From Cristatella mucedo (Eukaryota > Bryozoa > Phylactolaemata > Cristatellidae): DNA of 40,000 bases. The DNA is taken from contig WPIO01000007.1 in the NCBI GenBank assembly GCA_009760855.2, positions 2,765,001 to 2,805,000 on the forward strand, read 5' to 3'. Positions 12,612 through 23,520 of the stretch are shown here, in pieces (the first letter of the stretch is position 1; every line of letters begins with the position of its first letter). Under the pieces are notes generated by a model. It had not been told where the DNA came from. It ran no database searches and worked only from the letters and a program-made list of their open reading frames with translations. The translations under genes and the position numbers were made by a program.

Positions 12612-12790
12612 AGGCGAAAACGGTTGGCTGAACAGCCTCATTTATGCAGCGGCAGAGTAGCCTTAATGACTCTCGCCACTACTTGCAGGGGGCAATAAAA
12701 ATCACCCTCTGAAGGACTCGAACACGCGACCTGGATCGTGAAGAGCGAGCCACTCACATCAGGGCGAAGGCCCAGGGGCGAGGATAGCGC
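12612..12790 (-). mobile_element. tRNA-derived SINE (family 1)
   Basis: The reverse complement has a tRNA-like head with a B box (GTGTTCGAGTCC) and a body (GGTGATTTTTATTGCCCCCTG). It ends in a segment CTGCCGCTGCATAAATGAGG then CTGTT that aligns with the copies at 17,935, 21,940 and 39,545. The A box is degenerate. Confidence 0.8.
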
Positions 12791-12799
12791 ATCCATGCT

Positions 12800-13620
12800 G
12801 GTCCTGGCATTTGTGACGTGCAAGAATTATGAAATTCACTACTCGTAGATATTCCGATCAGTGCAATAGGACGCTTACAGTTGGTGCAAAACTCTGCAGC
12901 TTGGCTTGTCCGCATTAGGGAGCCAATTCGCCTCACTCGACTTCTCACTGACGTACTGGCTACCAATAAGGTGTATCAGCTCTAAGGTTCTGCAACTTAC
13001 TCTATGTTCCTCCATAATATAGCTCCGGCTCACTGATCTAAAATACTAGCACCAATTCATCCGATTCAAGTCGTCTAACTGTGACTATTACGAAACTACA
13101 TTTTTTGGATGCGAGGGTTTAAGTTTCGATTGGAATAGCTGCATAATAAATTGGCCAGATTATCACCGCCGACACGATTAGTATTCGCGATTTCTGAATT
13201 ATAGCGGCATTAAACCTATGCTGCATTAATCCACGGCTAGGCAGCACAGAAGCCGAAGCCATGTAATAGACGTCAGTTGTACTTTTGAAGTTGTGTTAGT
13301 TTGGGCTCTAAACTTTGAGCAGCTCACGGTTGCTGAACGTCATAGACGATGTTGCACGCCTGTAATTCTCCGTCGCTGTCGCATAGACATCACTTCGCAG
13401 TAGATATAGACTCACTATCTTAAAGTACGGGCATTCATCCTGCCTCATTCTGCTATCGCCGGCATACCAGCGTGCATTGGTGTTGCGTCTAACAATCATT
13501 AGCCACGATTCCAAGGCTCAGGGCTTCGCCGGTAGTCGTCATGCCTCAGCTGAGATCAGCGTCAGAAAGAGATTGAGTTCTTTGAGGGTGCTTTATCAAG
13601 TGCATTATTATTAGTATTAC
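12800..13620 (+). mobile_element. LINE ORF2 C-terminus with 3' UTR and tail
   Basis: With frameshifts the + strand reads VDIPISAIGRLQLVQNSAAW, LVRIREPIRLTRLLTDVLAT and then HNIAPAH. These are the C-terminal ORF2 blocks of L2/CR1-like LINEs. The tail AAAGAGATTGAGTTCTTTGA at 13,566 is followed by GGGTGCTTTATC and ATT-rich DNA, the same tail as other copies. The 3' UTR (about 13,330-13,560) also occurs at 20,785-21,010. Confidence 0.78.
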
Positions 13621-15014
13621 TTTAATATGCTCTCAAAGCTTGGAGTACACCACCGACTAACATCACGACGTCATCTGACTCCACAATATTCAAAATAAGC
13701 TAACAGTGCATTGGTTCCAAACAGCACTCGCCCCGGCAGTGTGAATCATCCTTTCACATTAATAAATATATATATATTTTTATATAATAAACACAATTAA
13801 TTCCTTTGAGTGTTTATTATACACGCTGAAATTGCGGGTGCCCTTATTCCCTGTTGTCTTGCTTCCTTTCTCAAGCATATATTTCTCGTAGGGAGCTAGA
13901 TACTTTTTTTTTATTTTGTTTTATTATATGCTTGTTGAAGATAAAGCTTTTAATCTCTGTAATAGTTGCGGGAAATGGTTTATATTGTGAAACAAGCCTC
14001 TGGTTTTAAAAAGTCAACGAATGCACTTTGCTGACTCCAGTATGCTGGGTTTACACCGGCGAAGCTGCACCCTGCAATCTATTGCTCTGCGGAACTCTAG
14101 AATCGGGCGGAGCCAGGCAGCCACGGCCGGCTACAGGGTAGATGTAGGAAAAGTTCATAACATGCTAGAGCATTCTGAGGTGCGATTGCTAGTGCAATCG
14201 TACGCCCATAAGTAGAGTGGCCGCCTAATCGTTGCCTCGATTGAATCAATTGCCTCCGTTTAACAGCTGCCTTAAATGATCCATTGTACACTGATTCGGA
14301 GAGATTGCCCGACCTAAGAATTGCATCGTGCAAAATTAGTCACAAGCAGATCCTTCTTCGGCTCTTCATCTTGTCGTAAGTTGGCGTTGTCGGTTCGTCC
14401 TCCGTTCCGTTCCTTCTAGCGTCCTAACTCTTGCTTGCTTCGCTCACGGAACGCTATTTGGCGAGCTTCCGTCGGTTGCGGCAGACGGCGCACTAGCCTC
14501 GCGGATCTCGGCTATTGAAATCTCCTGGCTCCTGGTACAGTGTCCGCTTCTGCGCCGCCTCTGCAGCCGCGCCGACGGTGGCACCGGGAGCCTCGGCGTC
14601 GTTCTGCGGTCGGCTTATTGGCCAATTTAAACTGTCCGCGACGCTGCCTTAAACATCCTTCGCTCGCTTCAGCGTGAGGCTCCTTTAGCTAGCTTCCTGT
14701 TGTAGCCGGCCGTAAACAGGGACGCAGAATGCATTTACGATTTCAAGAGTCACTTCGTCCGCCATTCCATTCCTTTCAAGCATTGATGGCATGCCCTTGA
14801 CGGCCCCTCCCACGATTGGTCGTTTGCTCTTGGCTTCCGTTGGTCTTAGCTCGGTCATGGCCGAGAACAAGAGCCGTTTTCGGCTTTATTGGTCTTTATT
14901 GCTCTTGCAGCCGTTTCCCACCGTCTTCGGTCTTGATGAGGTGTGCACTAAAAGCAAGGCGGAAGCAGAGCTGAAACGAAGCCGACCAGTTAAGCCCGAC
15001 TTTTGCTTCGGCGG

Positions 15015-15018
<4 letters not shown>
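13621..15018. other. No gene recognised; AT-rich then CpG-rich
   Basis: The AT-rich left part includes a TATATA-type stretch at 13,765-13,795. From about 14,380 to 15,010 the sequence becomes CpG-rich and leads into the GA tract. No coding exon is supported. Confidence 0.5.

Positions 15019-15104
<86 letters not shown>
15019..15104. repeat. (GA)43 microsatellite
   Basis: An uninterrupted GA run of 86 bases at the right edge of a CpG-rich pocket. The Arg-Glu and Ser-Leu frames over it are artefacts. Confidence 0.98.
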
Positions 15105-15105
<1 letters not shown>

Positions 15106-16040
15106 GAGAAAGTAGTCCGAGTTGGCTACCAGGGTATCAAACATCAGCTGGCGATGGCTCTACTAAAGCTGGCGACAAGCTAGAGACACACAGTGAGCAC
15201 TCTCAGATGTATGTTGCCCTCTGCCTGTAGATTGCAGCTGTGAAGATGGCGATCACCAATATCCGGTAGCAGATCGAAACGGCGATCAACAGTTGCAGCA
15301 AATGGAAAGATATGCAGACGATGAAGGAGTATCGTATTCATCGCACCAAAGTTCACAGAACCCTCCTGTGCCTTTCAATAAGACGACATATTTTCGCGGA
15401 GCACTAGATCCCCAGAGAATCATCCCCCGCCCGACTACTCCAAGACACTTACTCTACATAACTGCATAACAATATTTTCTACTGCTGTAAAAAACGTAAG
15501 GCTTCGCATTTATGAAGAAATCGTGGCTCAAAATTCTCTAAAACCTGGAACCATAACTAGACTCGTTTGGCACGCCTAATGTTTCAAAAGCAATCGCGCA
15601 TTCCATCGCATGGACTCACCAGGGAGCCCAAATTTTGTTTCCTTTGGTTATTTGGCAGCTGCTTTTCACTGAGAAAACTAATTAGTTTACGCCGCTGCGA
15701 AACCATTCTTTAACAAAAGAAATATTCAATTGATCACTATCTACCACAGAATTTTGACTGAAAAACTAAGAGGCACTTCTGCAAGCCTGATGGTCAGAAT
15801 TTATTCGCAGTGTAATGCAAGCAGATCGTAAAGGGCCAAAGATTTTGTTGAATTGTATATTAAGGATTGCTGGAGTCAGGAGAAAAATAATCCTTGGATA
15901 ATTTAAGACCTTCGTGATTGAAATTCTATGTGGGAATAGGATGCACGAGAAAATCGAAGTTAAGAGCCTTTAATCTCTGTGTCTTCAAACTGCGGTTCCT
16001 ATCATATAGAGTCGAAATATATTTTTTACATCAGCCCGAA
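15105..16040. other. No gene or repeat recognised
   Basis: AT-rich sequence with only short frames and no recognisable element. Confidence 0.5.
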
Positions 16041-16150
16041 TTTTACCAACGGTTGAGGTGCTAGCATTTACCGACCAAACTCGTGGGCTCGAGCCCTGCG
16101 GTCCACGTTAACTGGTGCCTCGATGTACATTAAGTCCACATAGGTTGCTA
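16041..16150 (+). mobile_element. Probable tRNA-derived SINE fragment
   Basis: A tRNA-like stretch, ACGGTTGAGGTGCTAGCATT then CTCGTGGGCTCGAGCCCTGC, resembles the head of the other SINEs here (B box GGGCTCGAGCC). The downstream body is too diverged to assign. Confidence 0.5.
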
Positions 16151-16209
16151 TTAAAATATGAATGAATTATATTAGATCCTCAAACCTAGCGATCAAGTTC
16201 AAGTCAGAA

Positions 16210-17225
16210 TTTGAAGTTAACACTTGCACCGAGAAAGCACTATGACTGCACTACTATTACTGCAAGCGTCTAAAGAAATTTTCATGAGTTTTGAAGTGAG
16301 TAATGTCGTCTCTGCTAGTTCCTCTGGACCTCGCGGCAGCATTTGGCGTCACGGATCACACAAGTTCCTGCGCCATAGCTTGCCATATCGCGTCAGTGGA
16401 ATTGTACTGCACTGGTTCAGGTCCTGACAATGTGAAGTTATTCAGAGCACGAATTTTACCGGCCAAAATTAATCTTGTAAGCCGCTAAACTATGGGGGGT
16501 TACACAAATGATAGGACATATTCCCACTTCATTTCACAGCTTATATACTGCCTTTCGCTGATCGCATCGCCAAGCGTAAGCTGGGATTTCATTGATATGC
16601 GAAGGACATCGCTCTACCTGTGATTTGATCCGTTGCTGACTTCCTGCTTCTCACACCTTCTCAACACGGTTAGCGCCTATTGACGACTTTCGCACACGGC
16701 TTCAAGAAGACTTTCTCAGATTTAATGACTGCTAAAATAAATTCTCAGTTGTGCGAAAAAATAGTGTCACTCAAAAACTAGGAAATCTAGCCCTTGAGTG
16801 GCTCAGCGAGCGTATTTATTTTGGCCATAGAGCAAAGCCAAGCAAGCCTCTTTCTCGATCATTGGCTAGATAATAAGGATACCGCAGCTAAGGTAGTCCA
16901 TGCATCGGTGACACGTCACTCAGACTTATGTAACCCATTACTTGTAAGTCTCTCTGCCGTAGCAATAAGACGCTTACTGCTTAAGGCACAGAAATCTGTA
17001 GATACTTTTGTTTTCCGAGATCATCGCAGCTGCTGCGGTACTCTACTTCTCACCGATATTCATTGGCTTCCAATCAAGTTAGATATCGACTTCAAGACTC
17101 GATCATTCAGTCGCAGGTTTCTTCATTTTCTTACTAAGGTTTGCCTATCTGTAATTCTTACCCTCGGGGCTTCAAATCTTACTACCAGCTCTGTATCTGC
17201 CTCTGGTCGGTTGGGCTACCAGCGA
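16210..17225 (+). mobile_element. LINE reverse transcriptase and C-terminus, decayed
   Basis: In broken frames it reads SSLLVPLDLAAAFGVTDH, FLRHSLPYRVSGIVLHWFRS, then LGFH*YAKDIALP, SDLCNPLLVSLSAVAIRRLL and LTDIHWLPIKLDIDFKTRSF. This is the order palm, catalytic box, thumb and C-terminus of an L2/CR1-like ORF2. The catalytic box is YAKD (16,596-16,607) and is preceded by a stop, so the copy is inactive. Confidence 0.87.
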
Positions 17226-17229
17226 CTTA

Positions 17230-17780
17230 TCTCATTTTTTTGTCTGGAGATACCACCTTGAGCTCATACGCTTCCAAGACGTCGAAATTGTGACCAACTG
17301 TCATCAGGACATCCACTGGTTCGACGAAATTATGCGATGCTAAAAATTCACGTGTCATTCGCAGCACAGTAATAGCAATATCAATAGTAAGTCTTTTGCA
17401 CGGCACCTTGACAAAAATGAATCTTGATCCAGGTGCTTCAAAGCTCGCTACAAGAGAAGCAACGACCAAGAGTTGATGACACGTGAAGTGTCGTGCTCAG
17501 ATGAATTTGTCAAAGCGCAAAAGTATCACGCTTAGACAAGCATACAAACGCAGTCGGGAATAGATGCTATAGACACTCGGGGATAGACAACTGGATAGTA
17601 GGACGAACCCATGGTTAAAAGCATGGACTTTATCATACGAAGGTAAGCTGGCAAAGCACCACCAACAGACGAGTTCACTGAGGAAGACGGTGGAGTGGAG
17701 CAGGTGAGCGTTTAACCAAGACTTAATTGAAATATTCTTGTTATTGGGACTCAGTTCGCATGAACCATTAGTCAAAGGTC
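17230..17780 (-). mobile_element. LINE endonuclease-domain remnant
   Basis: The minus strand reads SWLNAHLLHSTVFLSELV (the region after the TETWL block of the endonuclease), then LVVASLVASFEAPGS (the YRPPGS region) and FLASHNFVEPVDVLMTVGHN, which matches the late endonuclease block with HVDxPTHxxGHTLD. The assignment rests on family pattern, not on intact catalytic residues. It abuts a + oriented reverse transcriptase piece. Confidence 0.65.
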
Positions 17781-17934
17781 ATCGAAAGTATCATTGAAGT
17801 AAGGAGTACCTCGTGGCTCTGTTCGTGGTCCGGTTATTTTCACGGTTTGTGCTCTCCCTCTTGCCGATTCGATTGCCAGGCACAGTGCAGGCTTTGACTT
17901 CTATATCGACGATCACAGTTGAGCGGCGATATCC

Positions 17935-18131
17935 GAGTGCGCATGGTGAGTCGTGATGGTAAGGCGGTCGCATTCACGACCTCGGTCACGAGGTCGTGGG
18001 TTCGATTCCTGCGGTGGGCGATTCTATATCGCCACTCCAAGCGGTGGTGATAGCCGTAAAGGTTCATCTGTCGCTACACAAAAAGAGGCTGTTTAATCAG
18101 CTAGGATTTATTTATTATTTTATTTATTTAC
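17935..18131 (+). mobile_element. tRNA-derived SINE (family 1), best + copy
   Basis: The head GTGATGGTAAGGCGGTCGC is followed by a B box in GTGGGTTCGATTCCTGCGG. The body GGTGGTGATAGCCGTAAAGG is followed by GTCGCTACACAAAAAGAGGC, TGTTTAATCAGCTAGG and an ATTT-rich 3' tail. The whole length aligns with the inverted copy at 21,940-22,112. Confidence 0.9.
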
Positions 18132-18599
18132 GCTGGATCCATTCCAGCCTTTGAACACATCAAACTCTCTCAACTTCCTTGCTGCATACATTACTGTCAT
18201 CTGCACATAGATGGCAGTAGGCTTCATCAAATCGAACGACAATAAAACAAACTAATAGTTAACGGTAAACCTAGTGCAACAAATAAATTGGAAAGCTTAA
18301 TGCTAAAAATTGGCAGTGCGAACATAAGTCTTATAACATTGCAACACAATCTGTGTGTCTTGTTCCAAAGTAACCTTTCACTAGACTACCGAATCAGCTC
18401 CGCCGTCAACTCTGCCCACTTTAAACTACGTAATATGTCGCACAATCGGGCCTAGGCAAGGATGAGCATGATGTTTCCAAAATTCCGATACTGCAATCAA
18501 GGCGGCTCAATTATTTGTGAAATCAAATCCGGAGTTTTGTAATGAATAAAATTAAAGTAAAAATTAAAGTTCAGTACTTGCAAGCCTGCGTGATCTAGG
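18132..18599. other. No gene or repeat recognised
   Basis: AT-rich sequence between a SINE and a LINE fragment. No supported feature. Confidence 0.5.
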
Positions 18600-18790
18600 G
18601 CTTCCGGGTGGTGTCGAACTTTGCAGCTACGCTTATCAACCCTGCGCGTCGCAACTTCCACACGGCACCACTTTTCGCCGACCTGCGAGGGCTCCCAATC
18701 AAGCAGCGTATTGAATTCACGATTTTGCCACTAATCTTAGGCTTTTCGTGTTACCATCATATTAAGCTATATCATATAAAGTCATACGGT
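18600..18790 (+). mobile_element. LINE ORF2 C-terminal fragment
   Basis: The + strand reads NFAATLINPARRNFHTAPLF followed by ADLRGLPIKQRIEFTILPL. This matches the VQNxAARL...LxDLHWLPIxxRIxFKIL block of L2/CR1-like LINEs. About 190 bp is recognisable. Confidence 0.8.
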
Positions 18791-20157
18791 TGCTAGCACC
18801 GAAAACGTCACCGCCATCACCCATGACCGTATGACCCATGCGGTCATACTTTCTTTGCTGAATATGTGCAGTTCCTAGAAAGAGATTTAAGTTATCCGAG
18901 GGAGTTAAACATATATATTATTACTATCGCTATTATTATTATTATTACTCCTTCGGCGACACTGCTAAGCCATTTCGCACCACCTTCAGAGATTGCTGTA
19001 CGTGCGATATGTGCGATTTTCATGACAGTCGGCCGTGTAAGCGCCGTCTCGTTGGACGTCTTCTAGCGATGCGTCACCGACATGTAAATATTTGTCTAAA
19101 TGGAGACGAGACCTTTCCCCCATATATTGTTTCAACATTAGCAATCACTAAACAGTAGTAGTATTTGTACAGTTTGTAACACACTCATTCGTTTCGGAGG
19201 TATGGCTGCGTATGAAGTTCTCCATCCTTGCGTCTTTCTTGCCAAGCGGCTGGAGGATAAAAACCGTAGGGCTGCGAGACGGGCGGTGTTGGCAGGTTCA
19301 CTCACTGTGTCCATAGTCAGAGCCAAACTCGTTGCGCGGCTGTAATAAATAGCAATGCAGCGCCGCTACCGACGCCGAAGCTTGTTTGCCCGTCGCCAAT
19401 GCCTTCTAGCTGCGGCGATGCAATAGGAGACCGCAAGCGCGTATTCTGACCGACTAGGTAGCTTTCGCCTCACGAGAGAGCGCTCTCGTTCGAGTACGCG
19501 ACTAAGGTAAGCGTCATCTGGCTCCAAGGGGCGCTAGTCTCGCAAGCGTTTCGCGGGCAGAGCTCCCACCGGTGGCTTTCCTGCACTAAGCGCGCTCGCA
19601 ACCGACCGAGTTCCGCACGCTAACCTCTGCGCTCTCCCCACTAGCGAAGCCACCTCCGTCCCCTCCCCGTGCCTCCCCCCTCACAGCGGCCAACTCTCCT
19701 GAACGTAGCGGCTCGGCGGCCGCTGCGCGAAGAGACGCACAGACGATCGTCGCCGCTGCTGCCAAGCGGATCGCACACGGCGGCACCCGGGGACGCGCTG
19801 GGTCTGCGGAGACGTTTTCTCTGTAAACAAGGCGGCGTTCTTCTGGTAACTTCTGGCATCGTGCGGACATAAATTCGTGCTGGTTCTCTCATTAGTGCCT
19901 TGCGGGTGGTAGGCTCTCTTTGGGGAAGAAGTGGCAGCTTTTAGTTTAGTTAATACATCTTAATAATCGCGATGCTGGCGGCGACCTCCCCAGCGTACGC
20001 TGCGGTTTAATTACGCACTTCACTGAATTTGGCCCGCGACCACGTATCGCTTACTCGGCCTATTCACCGGAACGCTGCGAGCAAACCGCAGCGCCAACCA
20101 TGTAAATGCGATGCAGGTGCTCACTGGATTCCAGCTGTGTGCGCCTGACCGCCACGT
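18791..20157. other. No gene recognised; ATT run, then CpG-rich pocket
   Basis: An ATT-type run lies at about 18,920-18,951. From about 19,330 to 20,060 the DNA is CpG-rich and ends in a CT tract. No coding exon is supported, and the frames there are Arg/Ala-rich as expected from base composition. Confidence 0.5.
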
Positions 20158-20187
20158 TCTCTCTGTCCCTCCCTCCCTCCCCCTCTC

Positions 20188-20242
<55 letters not shown>

Positions 20243-20264
20243 GTCGTTCTTTCTCTCTCCCTTC

Positions 20265-20308
<44 letters not shown>
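20158..20308. repeat. CT-rich polypyrimidine tract
   Basis: About 150 bases of mostly CT with CCCT and TTT interruptions, directly right of a CpG-rich pocket. Confidence 0.97.
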
Positions 20309-20309
<1 letters not shown>

Positions 20310-20784
20310 GAATAAGAACTAGTTTGCTTGCAGCAGTTCAGCCTCATCACATACCGAAGGTAAGGCAACGAGAGAAATAAATCTGAAGCCGCCGTTTCCA
20401 CCCTGGCCACTTGATAGCTTCTTGAGCGAATTCATCAAAGGAGCGGGTGTTCTAGTGGCCTCTTTGATATAGACTTTCATAGAATGCACGATACAACGTG
20501 CGAGCGTCGTTTCAGGAGCCCAAATACCCAACAAGTATCTCAGCATTTCCGCTGAGTTGAAACGGCGGCGAGCAAAATACGCCAGATTATGACTAATATT
20601 CCTTGTATGCGGTTCCTGAATTGCAGCGGCGAGGAACTAATGGTGCGGGAGTGTATGACCGAGGCCGCAAAAAAGCAGACGCCATGCAACAGGCGGTTGT
20701 GCTTCGCAAGTTGGCCGTGGCATTTGAGCTGATCTGGCTGATGTGAGCTCTAAGCCCCGGAGCCGTCGGCATTCCTCGCGACCG
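20309..20784. other. No gene or repeat recognised
   Basis: Unique-looking sequence with no supported feature. Confidence 0.5.
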
Positions 20785-21010
20785 TCGTTGAACGTGTGAA
20801 ATCACCCCTTGCTGTTAAATAGTCTTCTCTACGTCATGGATAAGGACTCGTGATGCTAAGGTACGGGGGGGGGCGTTCTTCGACGCTGCCGTGTTCCACC
20901 ACTGTCGGCTTACCTGTGTGCATTGGCGTTGCACCTGCAAGTCGCTAGCCACGATTCCATGAGCCAGGGCTTCGCTAATATCCGTCGCTTATCGGCTGAG
21001 AATGGCACCG
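20785..21010 (+). repeat. Dispersed repeat shared with 13,330-13,560
   Basis: Shared strings include GTGCATTGG, TAGCCACGATTCCA and CAGGGCTTCGC in the same order and spacing as at 13,330-13,560, where they form the 3' UTR of a LINE. This is probably a second 3' UTR fragment of that family. Confidence 0.65.
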
Positions 21011-21422
21011 CTACGAGCGCACGCTAGTTTGTGGCTGCGTTTGTGGCCCTAGGGTTCTGTTTAGCAGTGGAAGCGGCTACAACCCGTTTGTGACTGCGTC
21101 GAGGTCCTTCACCAGCCATTGCCATTCTTCGGGACGCTCGGCACGCGCTGGCGTCCAGAAAAGTAGAAAGGACAAAAAACGCATTATATGTAACCAAGCA
21201 ACGTCGAACTTAATACGTAGGGGTCGAGGACATCGTATTAGAGGCGCAGACGATTGCCTACCACGATAGTTTGGAGCAAAGAAGCAGCGAAGGTCATGCA
21301 GACCAAAAGTGGTCGGCTAACCTCGGCACGTACGATTGGGTTGTCAGGTTAGAATGGAAGAATGGAGGAGGGATCTGGAAGTGGATGAAACAACCTTACA
21401 ATAATGTATAATTAATTATATA
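21011..21422. other. No gene or repeat recognised
   Basis: No supported feature; it becomes very AT-rich at the right end. Confidence 0.5.
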
Positions 21423-21448
21423 CATTATAATTATTAATAATTATAATG
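21423..21448. repeat. 26-bp perfect AT palindrome
   Basis: The 13-bp arms meet without a loop at TTAA. It lies in the AT-rich tail next to a minus-strand SINE. Confidence 0.9.
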
Positions 21449-21610
21449 CATATAATTTATTTGTATGGCGCCCTAAGAGAAAACAATCTCTATTCAGGTG
21501 CGTCATGTATGCCAATGGGGTCGAGCCCACGACCTCGGTCATCTAATACTTTCACCTTCACCTTGGTTCAAGGCGAACAACCTAGCCACTGGGCCAAACT
21601 CAGCTTAAAG
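21449..21610 (-). mobile_element. tRNA-derived SINE with L2-like 3' tail (family 2)
   Basis: On the minus strand the head GAGTTTGGCCCAGTGGCTAG and a B-box region GTCGTGGGCTCGACCCC lead to a tail. The tail is AATAGAGATTGTTTTCTCTT then AGGGCGCCATACAAATAAA and AT-rich DNA. It is related to the tails of the LINE copies here. A + copy lies at 25,990-26,130. Confidence 0.78.
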
Positions 21611-21939
21611 TCAATAGGCTGCTTGATGGGAGGCCAGTGCACATCCGTGAACAGTGGCATGATATGGGAGTTGCAACCTTCACGGCAAACAAAACTAGCT
21701 GAAGAGTTTTATGATAAGCATTAGCCTTTCATTGCAAAGAAAAATAACCTGGAGGAAGGTGTGAGTTGCAGAAATCTGGATAGGATGTCGCACATGCATG
21801 GACCAGTTTTGCTGTAATATTCCTATCTAATCAATCCCGGTGTTTCGCATTACATCGTATCTGATAGTATGAAGACTTTATTGTTCAGCTAATGCTGTCA
21901 TCTCGTGAAAGATGACTTCAGAATGGATGACTTAAAAAA

Positions 21940-22112
21940 ATTCTAGATGATTTAACAGCCTCTTTTGTATAGCGACAGAAGAGCCGTTACGGTTATCACC
22001 ACCTCTTGCAGCGGCAATAAAGGATCGCCCACCGCAGGATTCGAACCCACGACTTCGGGACCGAGGTCGTGAAAAGCAACCGCCTTACCTACTGTGCCAC
22101 CATGGCTCACTT
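21940..22112 (-). mobile_element. tRNA-derived SINE (family 1)
   Basis: The reverse complement has an A-box-like part GTGGCACAGTAGGTAAGGCG, a B box in GTGGGTTCGAATCCTGCGG, the body GGTGGTGATAACCGTAACGG and the end AGGCTGTTAAATCATCTAG. It is nearly collinear with the copy at 17,935. Confidence 0.9.
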
Positions 22113-22129
22113 ATACTAAGTGCAGACGC

Positions 22130-23520
22130 TATCGGAGTTCTGCTGGCTTAGTCCATTCGATGGTTAGGTTGTCCAACTCCTACGCAGCACAGGTTTTCCC
22201 TTGGCTAGTAAGTAGGTTTTATCGTCATTTAATTTATGATGGCTTGCAGCCATCCCTATGGGGCTTTCAGTTATACATGCTGCAAGAGAGTTGAGAGAGT
22301 TCTTACTCGAGGGCAGATGGTATTCAAAGCACAGGTACAGAAAAAGTGTTACTCGCGGAAAATGGAAGCCTACATTGTGTTTCCTGACGAAGTCGTTATA
22401 CATTGGCAGATGCGTGAACATTGTGGAGTGATTTTCTTGAAAACTTTATTAAAGATTACTTGCTAGGTTTGAAGTTTCGATCTACCTGGTCCGTTACCTA
22501 CTCGTTCTAGTATCAGTTATAGGTACGGCGATAGGGAGGCCGGGCAAAGGGATGTCGCTGGATATCTCCTGCGTCCCGTGTCGACTTCTTAATGAATGGT
22601 TTAACGACAGCCTTTTTGAAAGATGCTTATAGCGTTGGTTATGCCCTGGGAAGCAAGAAATAAAGGAATATCAACGGGAGAACAGCGGGCATGGGCTCTA
22701 GAAGGTTAAGCGGTCTTCTTAGACCACGAGAAAAACTTTTAGCAGAGGTTTGCAGCTGGATCGTAGTTGTAGGTGGATAGCGAGGTGGAGCAGGTAAAAA
22801 AGGCTGCAAGAATTCAGCGTGGGTTTTATCTTGAGGATGGACTCACCGATCTTATCCATCTTGCTGACAAAGAAGCTACAAAAGCGATCCGCTAGACAGC
22901 TACAAGGATCGCTATTTAAGATGGCGATCTTTGAGTGGTTAAGGTGAAGGTTCATGGTTGACATCACCATTTTTCGATAATGCGACTCTACATATTGGTA
23001 CCAAAGCTGGAGTATGCGTGAGCTAGGATGGATTGGTAAGACTTGAAGTGATCGTGGTATGCCGGTCGATGGATATCCAGCCCTGATCTTGTGCATGTTC
23101 GTGTGTTACAAACTTGCGTTTAGCGATGCTAGCTCGCCCTCACGTCTGCAGTAAGCGATGGGCTCCAGGGCGAGGAGGTACAACGTGGTTAGTCACTGGA
23201 GCAAACTCATCCAAACCGTCGGCTGGCTTTGTGTCGTAGCACTCCATCAGACAGGGCACGTCGGATGATGGAGAACAAAAGAAGGAGTCGAGGAGATATT
23301 TTCACGGGGACAATAATAACTAGTTTCAGATTTTTGGAAGCTTTGCGATGCACAAAAGATATTTCTGGTTGAAGAAGACAAACTGCAGAATGAAAGCAAT
23401 CTGCACGTGAAAAGATATTCAGAATTGCTTAATACTTGGCGCAAACAGCACACATGGACAGACAATATTTGATCGAGGGTGCGATATCTGTCGTGTGTAA
23501 GGGCCAGACACACACGTAGG
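22130..23520 (-). mobile_element. LINE ORF2, endonuclease end to reverse transcriptase, internally deleted
   Basis: Read on the minus strand: DCFHSAVCLLQPEISFVHRK (end of endonuclease), ECYDTKPADGLDEFAPVTNH and RASIAKRKFVT (linker), CLADRFCSFFVSKMDKIGES (pre-RT block), AVVKPFIKKSTRDAGD (RT start). After a gap come DFVRKHNVGFHF, SLNSLAACITE and KLNDDKTYLLAKGKP. The order is as in L2/CR1-like LINEs. The middle of the reverse transcriptase is missing and the YADD site reads FPRV. Confidence 0.87.

Noticed and set aside
17215-17780. 5' inversion by twin priming
   Set aside because: In twin priming the inverted 5' part lies upstream of the 3' part. Here the inverted endonuclease piece is downstream of the + reverse transcriptase piece.
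17935-18010. Possible functional tRNA gene in the SINE head
   Set aside because: The A box and B box are present, but the stems do not pair well and the same body and tail recur in several copies, so it is a SINE head.
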